From assembly GCA_017452215.1 (NCBI GenBank), contig JAFTMU010000304.1, positions 1 to 6,450 of the forward strand: 6,450 nt of DNA, given 5' to 3'. Below are positions 1 to 5,586 of the stretch, one piece after another. A program made the position numbers and the translations under genes. The stretch comes from Clostridia bacterium. Its GTDB lineage: Bacteria > Bacillota > Clostridia > Oscillospirales > CAG-272. The notes under the pieces are model-generated. The model had not been told where the DNA came from. It did no database searches and was given only the letters and a program-made list of their open reading frames with translations. The number at the start of each line of letters is the position of its first letter. Position 1 is the first letter of the stretch.

Positions 1-158
1 ATATCGGTCAATTTCGTTGCGGAGCCGTAATAATCAAAGGTCACCTTGGAAACGATGGCGCTGTTTGCTTGGCTTGCACGGATCGTGGAAAGGTTGCTTT
101 CATATGCTGCCACGCTCTTTTGCATTTTTTCTTCTGCAATTTTAGTATTAAATTTCAT
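1..158 (-). CDS. frr: Ribosome recycling factor, N-terminal part (cut by window edge)
   Basis: Ribosome recycling factor works with EF-G in the cytoplasm to split post-termination ribosomes and free them from mRNA. Only the first 52 codons are visible; the rest lies beyond position 1. The translation begins MKFNTKIAEEKMQKSVAAYE and continues with the family's first long helix, then TIRASQANSAIVSKVTFDYYG. This lines up with the familiar pattern (EEKMxKSVxxxxxxLxxIRAGRANPxxLxxVxVDYYG) and is followed by an ATKLTD stretch where TPLNQ is usual. The ATG at 158 is preceded by AAAGGA with about 8 nt spacing. The gene follows pyrH by 41 bp on the same strand, the common pyrH-frr order, and is probably co-transcribed with it. 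Oddities: the second Arg and the Pro of RAGRANP are Gln and Ser, and TPL is TKL. Identification rests on a short fragment, but the pattern plus the pyrH neighbour make it strong. Confidence 0.9.
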   Translation of the reverse strand, partial: MKFNTKIAEEKMQKSVAAYESNLSTIRASQANSAIVSKVTFDYYGSATKLTD

Positions 159-199
159 AATAAGATTCCTTTCTATGTAAATGATTTATTTGTCAAGCT

Positions 200-910
200 T
201 CAATTGTGGATCGCCGTTCCTACTGCCTCACCCATAACGGCACGGTAGATATTTTTAGGGTCTGCAAGGCCGAATGCATAGGAATCGATATTGTTATCCA
301 TGCAGAAGGTGGCAGAGGAAATATCCAAAGCACGCAGATTCTTTTCGATGATCTCGAGATAAGTCAGATCGGTATAACGAACTGCATTGGGATCCACCTT
401 GGGATCTGCGCTGTAAATGGCATCGATGTTCTTTGCCATGAGGATACAATCCGCCTTGATCTCGGCAGCTCGCAGCGCAGCCGCCGTATCGGTGGAGAAA
501 AACGGGATCCCCAAGCCGCCGCCAAGAACGACCACCTTGCCGCTCTCCAGGGCAGCAATAGCGTCACGGGCGGTGTAAACATCGGCAAACGCCTTGATCT
601 CAACAGAAGTCATTACCTTTGCATCCAGCCCCACACGCAGGAAAACGTCCTGCAAGGCAAGAGCGTTGATGGTGGTGGCAAGCATTCCCATGTGGTCGGC
701 ACGGCAATGGTCCATTCCTGTTCCCTGCCGTCCTCTCCAAATGTTGCCCGCTCCAACGATCACGGCAACCTGCACGCCTGCATCGACGCACCGTTTGATC
801 TCCTTGGCAACCTCTGCGATAAAATCAAAATTCAAGATTCCGTCTCCCCCGGAGGCAAGAGCCTCTCCCGAGAGCTTGAGCAAAACACGCTGATACTTTG
901 GCTTTTTCAT
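200..910 (-). CDS. pyrH: UMP kinase (uridylate kinase)
   Basis: Bacterial UMP kinase, amino-acid-kinase fold, phosphorylates UMP to UDP with ATP in pyrimidine nucleotide synthesis; it is a cytoplasmic hexamer, commonly activated by GTP and inhibited by UTP. At 236 residues it has the usual length. Visible motifs are KLSGEAL (12-18), VGAGNIWRG (52-60), MDHCRADHMGMLAT (66-79), STDTAAALRAAE (139-150), YSADPKVDP (166-174) and CMDNN (203-207). Arg59 and Asp72 match E. coli Arg62 and Asp77. The E. coli Thr138 and Asn140 positions of GTGNP are Leu133 and Ile135 here (GLGIP), and the Arg of MNR/MDR is His68. The ATG at 910 has AAGGAGAG about 8 nt upstream. A sigma-A type promoter lies 44-72 bp further up. 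It is followed by frr. The usual upstream neighbours rpsB and tsf are not present in the window, so the pair is transcribed independently of them. The function call is firm; the meaning of the substitutions is not. Confidence 0.96.
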   Translation of the reverse strand: MKKPKYQRVLLKLSGEALASGGDGILNFDFIAEVAKEIKRCVDAGVQVAVIVGAGNIWRGRQGTGMDHCRADHMGMLATTINALALQDVFLRVGLDAKVMTSVEIKAFADVYTARDAIAALESGKVVVLGGGLGIPFFSTDTAAALRAAEIKADCILMAKNIDAIYSADPKVDPNAVRYTDLTYLEIIEKNLRALDISSATFCMDNNIDSYAFGLADPKNIYRAVMGEAVGTAIHN

Positions 911-953
911 GATCCGTTCTCTCCTTGGCAGTTGTTTACTTATATTCTTCTAT

Positions 954-982
954 ATTGTACTACATATTTCCTCTTTTGTAAA
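954..982 (-). promoter_or_regulatory. Sigma-A promoter of pyrH-frr
   Basis: On the minus strand, TTTACA (977-982) and TACAAT (954-959) are separated by exactly 17 bp, each one mismatch from consensus. Transcription would start near 946-948 and give a 5' leader of about 37 nt before the pyrH ATG at 910. This is the only good promoter seen between the upstream terminator hairpins and pyrH. Confidence 0.75.
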
Positions 983-1065
983 CACCTTTTTTGTGAACAT
1001 TTCAATTTTTTTCATCTTTTATACTCATTTTTATCTGCTTTTGCCTCGAAAAAGTGTTTGGATTC

Positions 1066-1113
1066 AAAAAAAATGAGGGGCTGTCTCAAATTGCAAATTT
1101 GAGACAGCCCCTC
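1066..1113 (-). terminator. Rho-independent terminator for minus-strand transcripts
   Basis: A perfect 18-bp inverted repeat (1075-1092 with 1096-1113) leaves a 3-nt loop and has a GC-rich base, GAGGGG/CCCCTC. Read on the minus strand it is followed by A and then eight T residues (A run at 1066-1073 on plus), the classical intrinsic terminator layout. It would end the transcript of the DUF5107/TPR gene before the pyrH promoter. The stem sequence TTTGAGACAGCCCCTC resembles the hairpin at 1239-1279, so the structure may also be one end of a dispersed repeat. Confidence 0.8.
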
Positions 1114-1116
1114 GCA

Positions 1117-1143
1117 CAAAAAAGCCGAAGGTAGGCTTTTTTG
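1117..1143. terminator. Small bidirectional terminator-like hairpin
   Basis: CAAAAAAGCC (1117-1126) and GGCTTTTTTG (1134-1143) pair perfectly around a 7-nt loop. Either strand ends in six T residues after a short GCC/GGC stem, so it could terminate in both directions. The GC part of the stem is only 3 bp, so it is probably weak. It lies 3 bp from the strong hairpin at 1075-1113. Confidence 0.45.
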
Positions 1144-1238
1144 CGCTGGGAATTTGCGTTTTTTCGTTTGCAAGTACGATCAAATACCGTCAAATTATGG
1201 ACGGAAATTGCGGCGTCAAGCCGCAAAGCAAAAACCAG

Positions 1239-1279
1239 GGGGGTGTCGACCAAATGCGAAACGCATTTGAGACACCCCC
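1239..1279. repeat. Long GC-rich hairpin just after the DUF5107 gene
   Basis: The stem has an outer arm GGGGGTGTC/GACACCCCC (1239-1247 with 1271-1279) and an inner arm CAAATGCG/CGCATTTG (1251-1258 with 1262-1269), with a small asymmetric internal loop and an AAA apex. It starts 16 bp beyond the stop codon of the DUF5107/TPR gene, so it may protect the 3' end of that mRNA. On plus it is followed by only four T; on minus a T run appears after CTGG. It is a weaker terminator than the hairpin at 1075-1113, to which it is related in sequence. Confidence 0.55.
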
Positions 1280-1295
1280 TTTTAAAAACTCGAAA

Positions 1296-4200
1296 TTATT
1301 TTTCCGAGAAGAACTGTGCAAAGAGATTGTCGTTATTAAGTGCGTAGCTTTCTGCCATCTTCTCCTGTGCAACAGCAGTATTTTGAGCATAGAGATCACA
1401 GAAAGCGCTAAGGTACAGAGCCTTTGCACGGCGCAAACGCTCGGGAGCCTCAATAAAAGGCATAAAGAAGGGTGTGGTTGCGAAGAATCCGTTATCCTTG
1501 ACGTCAAACATCTCATTCCACTGACGGCGGTATTTGGTGATAAGCTGCCTCGAGTGCAGACTCATTCCACGGCGGTCATAGGAAAGTGCACGCCAGAATG
1601 CCAGCTCCGGCAAATGCATATTGCTGAAATACTCGATCTCGGTCTCCGAGATATACTCGTAAATCTTGTTCGCCTCGTCTTTTTTGCCGAGTGCCTCCAA
1701 GCAAAGTGCTTCGCCGAAACGGTACGGAATGCGCTTGCAGTGGTTCCAAATGCCTGCTCCGAGACTATCGGGAAGGATCTGTCCCTTTTGGAAGAGCTCC
1801 AAAGCTGCGGTGTAGTTTTTCGCTTTCCACTCACGCATACCCATAGCGAAATGCGCAAACATATATTGATCGGCAATGGCATGCTCTCCGCCCTCGCAGG
1901 GAACGAAATTGTGAGACATCAGCGTTTCAATTGCTTTTTCGTACTCCTTATTTTGGTTGTAGGACTTGGCAAGCTCGGTATAAAGATCGTCACGGTTGAA
2001 GGTATGAGACATCAAAAGCTCGATCTTTTCCTTGGGTGCAGCGCCGCTCTTGTTCATCAGGACCACGGTCTCATAGAGGAGCTCGGAATCCTTCGGTGCC
2101 TCGGCAAGTGCCTCCTTCATCAAAGAAAGAGCCGTTTCCTCTTTTCCAAGATGGCTAAAATATGCAATGGCAAGATTGCGCTTGACTACGGGTGTTTGAG
2201 AGCAGCTTTCCCAAAGCTTTGCCGCTCCTTGATATTGGCGCTTGTGATACAGCAGATCTCCCAAAAGAACTTTGGCGTCGTCGCTTCCCTGCTCTGCGGC
2301 AAATTCCAGCATGCGCAATTCGCACAAGCGAATGGGATATGCCTTTCCGACGGGAGCGTTTTGCGCAAGAGTAAGCGCATCGCTCTCCTCACTCAAAGCA
2401 TGAGAAAGATACGCCAATGCGTAATAGACCATCTTCACGGCACTTTCAGGACACTTGGCCGTTAAGCTTTCCAAAAGCGACTTTGCTTCACGCAAAAGTC
2501 CCATATCAATCAGATCGCCTGCAAGATCCAAGGAGGTTTGGGCGGGATCACTCAAAAGAAGACCGTAGAAGGAATCCTTGTTGGAAAGATAGCGCAAAAG
2601 ATTCTCCATGGGATCGGCAGCAAGATAATTTTGCAGGATCTGCTCGCTTTCCTGCTCGTTCCCCATTGCCTTTTGAGCGACAGAGAGAGCCGCCGTTGCC
2701 AGGGCATTGTTTTTACCGTAATCCAATGCCCAAGCTGCGTGTCTTACAGCTTGCTTCCAATCCTTCTTTTGCAGATCCAGAACGGCGATCCTTGTCATTG
2801 CCTTTGCTACGCAATCGGAGCAGAAGGCTGCCTTGTAATAGTTATCATACGCCGATTTCTTCTCGCCAAGAGCCTCTAAAATCTGCGCGTAAACGTAGTA
2901 CGCCTCGCCGCTGATGGGATGATTGTTATACTTTGTAACACAGGCAACAGCACGCTCGGCATACGTCTTTGCCAGGTCAAAATTGAAGTTTCCGTACTCG
3001 TATCCCGCCATTGCAATCAGGGACGGAATATGATTGATATCACGGTTGAGTGCCTCTTTCCAATATGCATCGGGCTTGACGGCGGGATCACGGTATTGAT
3101 CCACGTGAACGCCTGCAAGATAGAGCTCCTGTGCGGAATTCATACCTTTGGCGCTGGGCATATCGGTGATAACCTCGGGCATATTGTACTCGTCAAAGCA
3201 CTTTTCCTCATATTCTGCAATGACCTCGCCCTCACCCGAAAGGATCCGTACCTCAAGGTATGCGGGGATCTCGCCAAGTACAAAGCTTTGAGGGGTATCG
3301 GGAGAAAGGTCGGCAGTGGCAGACAGATAAATTTCATCTGCATGACGCACTTCGATCACAGCGCCGTTATATTTTTTAGAAACCTGGAGATGGAATGCGT
3401 TCTTGTCCTCGCCACGCTCGATGCGGAAGGCGGCGTTGAGATTTGCAAACGTGGGAGTACCGATCTTGGAAATGGGATACCAATACTGCGAGAACTGCTT
3501 TGTCTCGTAGGGCGCCAGCCAGGAGAAATCGGGCTGGTTATCCGAATAGGACCCCGCCATCAGCTCGGCATACTGTCCGTCGGTGTCGGTCAGGGCTCTT
3601 TCCCAAGACTTGGAAAGCTGACCGTATGCCCAGGTGAACATCTTTTTACCGAGGGAGATGTGATGGTCACCGATGTGCACCACGCCGCATTGCTTGCCGT
3701 GATCGTAGCCGCCGAAGAAATCGTAATCCGAGGCGCTTGCAAAATAGGAGGTCGCTTCACGGGTGTTCTTATGATAGGAAATATCCCTTGCCTCCTTCAT
3801 GGGAATGCCGTTATAGACGCCATTGCCCGCCACGGGGAAGCTGGTGCGGGATTTGAGGTAGTGGAAATTGACGTACTTGACGTCCTGCGGGAAGAAGATC
3901 TGATACTCTTCGTTCACAGGCACGGCAGCATTCTCCCACCAAAGGAAGGAGTGCGGCACAGCGGTGCGATTATACAGACGCATTCTCGTTTCAAAAAAGA
4001 GCTCGCCGGGGCGCAGGACGATGCTGACCATTCCCTTCATGCGGTCAACGGGATCATGCTCGGACAAATGACAGGCGACAGAGCCGTCGGGAAGCTCCTC
4101 CACGGAGTAATCGCACGCCATATATCCGGAGGCACGGTGGTGATAGGGCCAGTTGAACTCTACACCGCCCGATACCCAAGAGCCCAGAGCACCGATCAGT

Positions 4201-4505
4201 GCGGGCTTGATCACGTGCTGCTTGTAGAAGAAATCGTATCCCGTCGTCTTATCCAGGGCGCTGTATACTCTTCCGCCAATCTCGGGCAAAATTTCTACCT
4301 TGATGTACTCGTTTTCCAAGACAACGCAAACGTATTCCTTATCGATACGCTCCTCACGGTCTACCTCGGCAACGATCTTATTGGGATAGGGATTGCCGGA
4401 GGTGCGCTGGTGCACACGGTTCTCGGCAAACATGGGCATCTCCTCCATTGCCGGCTCACGGTAAGTGGGAAGGATCAGCTTTTCAATTTTGACAGTCGCT
4501 TTCAT
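1296..4505 (-). CDS. DUF5107 domain protein with C-terminal TPR repeats
   Basis: A 1069-residue protein with no signal peptide or membrane segment, so probably cytoplasmic. Residues about 55-350 look like the DUF5107 region, whose start (VLENEYIKVEILPEIGGRV, 62-80, then DKTTG) resembles the first strands of galactose-mutarotase-like beta-sandwiches. Conserved-looking polar clusters are GGVEFNWPYHHR (113-124), PHSFLWWENAA (184-194), HIGDHH (277-282), YAELMAG (312-318) and FSQYWYPI (338-345). From about residue 490 the chain is helical with TPR-like pairs, for example around 498-520, 535-560 and 580-600, continuing almost to the C-terminus. Proteins of this build occur in Clostridia and are usually linked to carbohydrate use; the reaction is not established to my knowledge. 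The start at 4505 is chosen because AAAGGAAAG lies just upstream, whereas an in-frame ATG at 4598 is upstream of the -35 box at 4577-4582. It is divergent from an AraC regulator. A sugar-binding or sugar-processing role is inference. Confidence 0.88.
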   Translation of the reverse strand: MKATVKIEKLILPTYREPAMEEMPMFAENRVHQRTSGNPYPNKIVAEVDREERIDKEYVCVVLENEYIKVEILPEIGGRVYSALDKTTGYDFFYKQHVIKPALIGALGSWVSGGVEFNWPYHHRASGYMACDYSVEELPDGSVACHLSEHDPVDRMKGMVSIVLRPGELFFETRMRLYNRTAVPHSFLWWENAAVPVNEEYQIFFPQDVKYVNFHYLKSRTSFPVAGNGVYNGIPMKEARDISYHKNTREATSYFASASDYDFFGGYDHGKQCGVVHIGDHHISLGKKMFTWAYGQLSKSWERALTDTDGQYAELMAGSYSDNQPDFSWLAPYETKQFSQYWYPISKIGTPTFANLNAAFRIERGEDKNAFHLQVSKKYNGAVIEVRHADEIYLSATADLSPDTPQSFVLGEIPAYLEVRILSGEGEVIAEYEEKCFDEYNMPEVITDMPSAKGMNSAQELYLAGVHVDQYRDPAVKPDAYWKEALNRDINHIPSLIAMAGYEYGNFNFDLAKTYAERAVACVTKYNNHPISGEAYYVYAQILEALGEKKSAYDNYYKAAFCSDCVAKAMTRIAVLDLQKKDWKQAVRHAAWALDYGKNNALATAALSVAQKAMGNEQESEQILQNYLAADPMENLLRYLSNKDSFYGLLLSDPAQTSLDLAGDLIDMGLLREAKSLLESLTAKCPESAVKMVYYALAYLSHALSEESDALTLAQNAPVGKAYPIRLCELRMLEFAAEQGSDDAKVLLGDLLYHKRQYQGAAKLWESCSQTPVVKRNLAIAYFSHLGKEETALSLMKEALAEAPKDSELLYETVVLMNKSGAAPKEKIELLMSHTFNRDDLYTELAKSYNQNKEYEKAIETLMSHNFVPCEGGEHAIADQYMFAHFAMGMREWKAKNYTAALELFQKGQILPDSLGAGIWNHCKRIPYRFGEALCLEALGKKDEANKIYEYISETEIEYFSNMHLPELAFWRALSYDRRGMSLHSRQLITKYRRQWNEMFDVKDNGFFATTPFFMPFIEAPERLRRAKALYLSAFCDLYAQNTAVAQEKMAESYALNNDNLFAQFFSEK

Positions 4506-4523
4506 TTTTTTCTTTCCTTTCGG

Positions 4524-4552
4524 TTGACTTTTCGGGCTTTTTCTGCTATGCT
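4524..4552 (+). promoter_or_regulatory. Probable promoter of the AraC-family regulator
   Basis: TTGACT (4524-4529) and TATGCT (4547-4552) are spaced by 17 bp on the plus strand, five and four matches to consensus. The start would be near 4559, with a leader of about 78 nt that includes the direct repeats at 4583-4615. Its -10 lies 1 bp from the -10 of the opposing promoter, so polymerase could not occupy both at once. Confidence 0.5.
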
Positions 4553-4553
4553 T

Positions 4554-4582
4554 ATTATAGGCTTCCCCATCCTTGTTTTCAA
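4554..4582 (-). promoter_or_regulatory. Promoter of the DUF5107/TPR gene
   Basis: On the minus strand TTGAAA (4577-4582) and a perfect TATAAT (4554-4559) are separated by 17 bp. Transcription would start near 4547, giving a leader of about 42 nt before the ATG at 4505. The -35 box is directly abutted by the proximal copy of a direct repeat (4583-4594), which suggests activator control. Confidence 0.75.
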
Positions 4583-4615
4583 TACAAAATCCTATCATGT
4601 TTTTATAAAATCTTA
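4583..4615. promoter_or_regulatory. Putative AraC-type operator: direct repeat with 21-bp period
   Basis: Read on the minus strand, TAAGATTTTATA (4604-4615) and TAGGATTTTGTA (4583-4594) agree at 10 of 12 positions and start exactly 21 bp apart, two helical turns. AraC-family proteins with two HTH motifs per subunit typically bind such same-face half-sites. The proximal copy ends at the base next to the -35 box of the DUF5107 promoter. The assignment to the adjacent regulator is inference from position and spacing. Confidence 0.55.
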
Positions 4616-4636
4616 CGATCCGAGAAAGGTGAGGTC

Positions 4637-5431
4637 ATGGAAAAGGAATTTTTACTCCCGCAAAACGTTTTGTGCGGATATTTTGATTGCTCGGAATTTG
4701 GCGCTTTAACCCACTCCCCAAAGCGCCACAGGTCCCGATTTGAAATCGAATACTATCTCTCGGACGGGAAAACCACGGTCAGCGATGAAAAGGTTTATTT
4801 GATCCGAAAAAATTACATTTTGATTGGAAAGCCTAATGAAATATGCAATAGTGAACTTCCCTTTGAGACAAAATTTTTGAAATTTGAAGCTGAGGGGCTC
4901 CTTGCACAGAGACTGTTGTCTGCGCCTACCTATTTCCCATCTCTGCATCCTTATGAAACGGAAAAGCTTTTGGATGAGCTGATTCTGCTTTCCTCCTCGG
5001 AGAACTATGACACCGTCCTTTTTTACGGAAAATTACTGTCTCTGCTCTCTCTGATCCTTGACGATGCCCGGAGCGAGACCGCATCAATTTTCCCCACGCA
5101 GGAAATGATGGCAAGGGCGCAAAAATACATGTGCGAAAACCTATCCTCCCCCATTAAGCTCTCCGATATTGCGGCATCCGTCTCCCTCAGCCCCAGCTAT
5201 TTTCACTCTCTTTTCTCAAAAATGTGCGGCATGACCCCCCACGATTATTTGCAGCGGGAACGGATACGTTATGCAAAGGAATTGCTTGCGACCACCTCCC
5301 TCACTATAGCGGAAATCGCAGAGCGTTGCGGCTTTGTGACGCAACAATATCTCAACTCCGTTTTCAAGCAATGCGTCGGTCTTTCCCCCGGAAAATGCCG
5401 CAAGGAATACCGCAAGAATTATTTCGTTTGA
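4637..5431 (+). CDS. AraC/XylS-family transcriptional regulator
   Basis: A 264-residue cytoplasmic DNA-binding protein of typical length. Residues about 30-90 (SRFEIEYYLSDG, EKVYLIRKNYILIGKP) form a beta-rich stretch like the cupin-type effector domain of this family. Residues about 90-150 look helical and probably link or dimerise. The C-terminal about 105 residues carry the two HTH motifs: LSDIAASVSLSPSYFHSLFS (165-184) with GMTPHDYL, and TIAEIAERCGF (223-233) followed by YLNSVFKQCVGLSPGKCRKEYR, which is the family signature. The start at 4637 is supported by AAAGGTGAGG just upstream. The gene diverges from the DUF5107/TPR gene across a 131-bp region with paired promoters and a 21-bp-spaced repeat, so it most likely regulates that gene and perhaps itself. 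The effector is unknown; a sugar is likely by family and neighbour. No terminator hairpin is seen after its stop. Confidence 0.93.
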   Translation: MEKEFLLPQNVLCGYFDCSEFGALTHSPKRHRSRFEIEYYLSDGKTTVSDEKVYLIRKNYILIGKPNEICNSELPFETKFLKFEAEGLLAQRLLSAPTYFPSLHPYETEKLLDELILLSSSENYDTVLFYGKLLSLLSLILDDARSETASIFPTQEMMARAQKYMCENLSSPIKLSDIAASVSLSPSYFHSLFSKMCGMTPHDYLQRERIRYAKELLATTSLTIAEIAERCGFVTQQYLNSVFKQCVGLSPGKCRKEYRKNYFV

Positions 5432-5480
5432 TTTATGAAAGATAAAATTGTGAATAAATCGTAACCTTTTTACATTGCTA

Positions 5481-5509
5481 TTGAAAAGTGACGAAAAAAC
5501 GTGTAAAAT
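5481..5509 (+). promoter_or_regulatory. Sigma-A promoter of the PEP carboxykinase gene
   Basis: TTGAAA (5481-5486) and TAAAAT (5504-5509) are separated by 17 bp. Transcription would begin near 5516 and give a leader of about 70 nt before the ATG at 5587. The initially transcribed region carries a GGTGAC direct repeat (5518-5523 and 5526-5531). Confidence 0.7.
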
Positions 5510-5514
5510 ATAGA

Positions 5515-5570
5515 ATGGGTGACGAGGTGACCTTGTGCCCTTGATTGTGTTTTTTAATAAAATTACCCAT
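5515..5570 (+). promoter_or_regulatory. Leader of the PEP carboxykinase mRNA with repeat and pairing ends
   Basis: The leader starts with ATGGGT (5515-5520) and ends with its complement ACCCAT (5565-5570), just before the AAAGGAG site at 5573-5579. A tandem GGTGAC (5518-5523, 5526-5531) lies at the expected start of transcription and could be an operator. A T run (5550-5555) follows in the interior. No known riboswitch class is recognised, and the long-range stem has only 6 bp, so a regulatory role is tentative. Confidence 0.3.
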
Positions 5571-5586
5571 ATAAAGGAGTAACACT

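Larger units (their letters stand above)
1075..1281. repeat. Possible MITE-like element bounded by inverted hairpin repeats
   Basis: The outer 17 bp at the left (1075-1091) and the reverse complement of the outer 17 bp at the right (1265-1281) agree at 15 of 17 positions, around a core of G4-5(C/G)TGTCTCAAAT. Each end is itself part of a long hairpin (1075-1113 and 1239-1279). The interior holds further short stems: 1117-1143, CCGTC/GACGG at 1187-1204, and TTGCGGC/GCCGCAA at 1208-1226. No open reading frame of note lies inside, and no clear target-site duplication is visible. It may be a non-autonomous repeat of about 205 bp, or simply two related terminators. Confidence 0.4.
911..1295. other. 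Non-coding region between pyrH and the DUF5107 gene
   Basis: This 385-bp stretch has no supported gene. Its left third holds the pyrH ribosome binding site and promoter and is AT-rich. Its right two thirds hold the hairpin cluster (1075-1113, 1117-1143, 1187-1204, 1208-1226, 1239-1279). The reading frames that cross it are shadows of pyrH or the DUF5107 gene, or lack a ribosome binding site. Confidence 0.7.

Noticed and set aside
170..196. A TTGACA box in the pyrH-frr gap as a separate frr promoter
   Set aside because: The only -10-like match (TAGAAA) has a 15-bp spacing and two mismatches, and it overlaps the frr ribosome binding site.
206..1102. A 298-codon open frame on the plus strand opposite pyrH
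   Set aside because: It is the antisense shadow of pyrH and then runs through the pyrH promoter and into the terminator hairpin.
1075..1281. CRISPR-like repeats in the hairpin cluster
   Set aside because: There are only two related units, in inverted rather than direct orientation, with no regular spacers.
1197..2465. A 422-codon open frame on the plus strand
   Set aside because: It begins inside the hairpin region without a ribosome binding site and is a shadow of the TPR-coding sequence on the other strand.
4506..4598. A longer N-terminus (31 extra residues) for the DUF5107 protein starting at 4598
   Set aside because: That ATG lies upstream of the predicted -35 box and within the operator-like repeats, and the added peptide is Lys-rich translated promoter sequence; the ATG at 4505 has a proper ribosome binding site.
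2919..4709. A 596-codon open frame on the plus strand running opposite the DUF5107/TPR gene into the AraC gene
   Set aside because: It is antisense to a well-supported protein, crosses the promoter region, overlaps the AraC start in another frame, and its translation resembles no family I know; codon bias of the true gene explains it.
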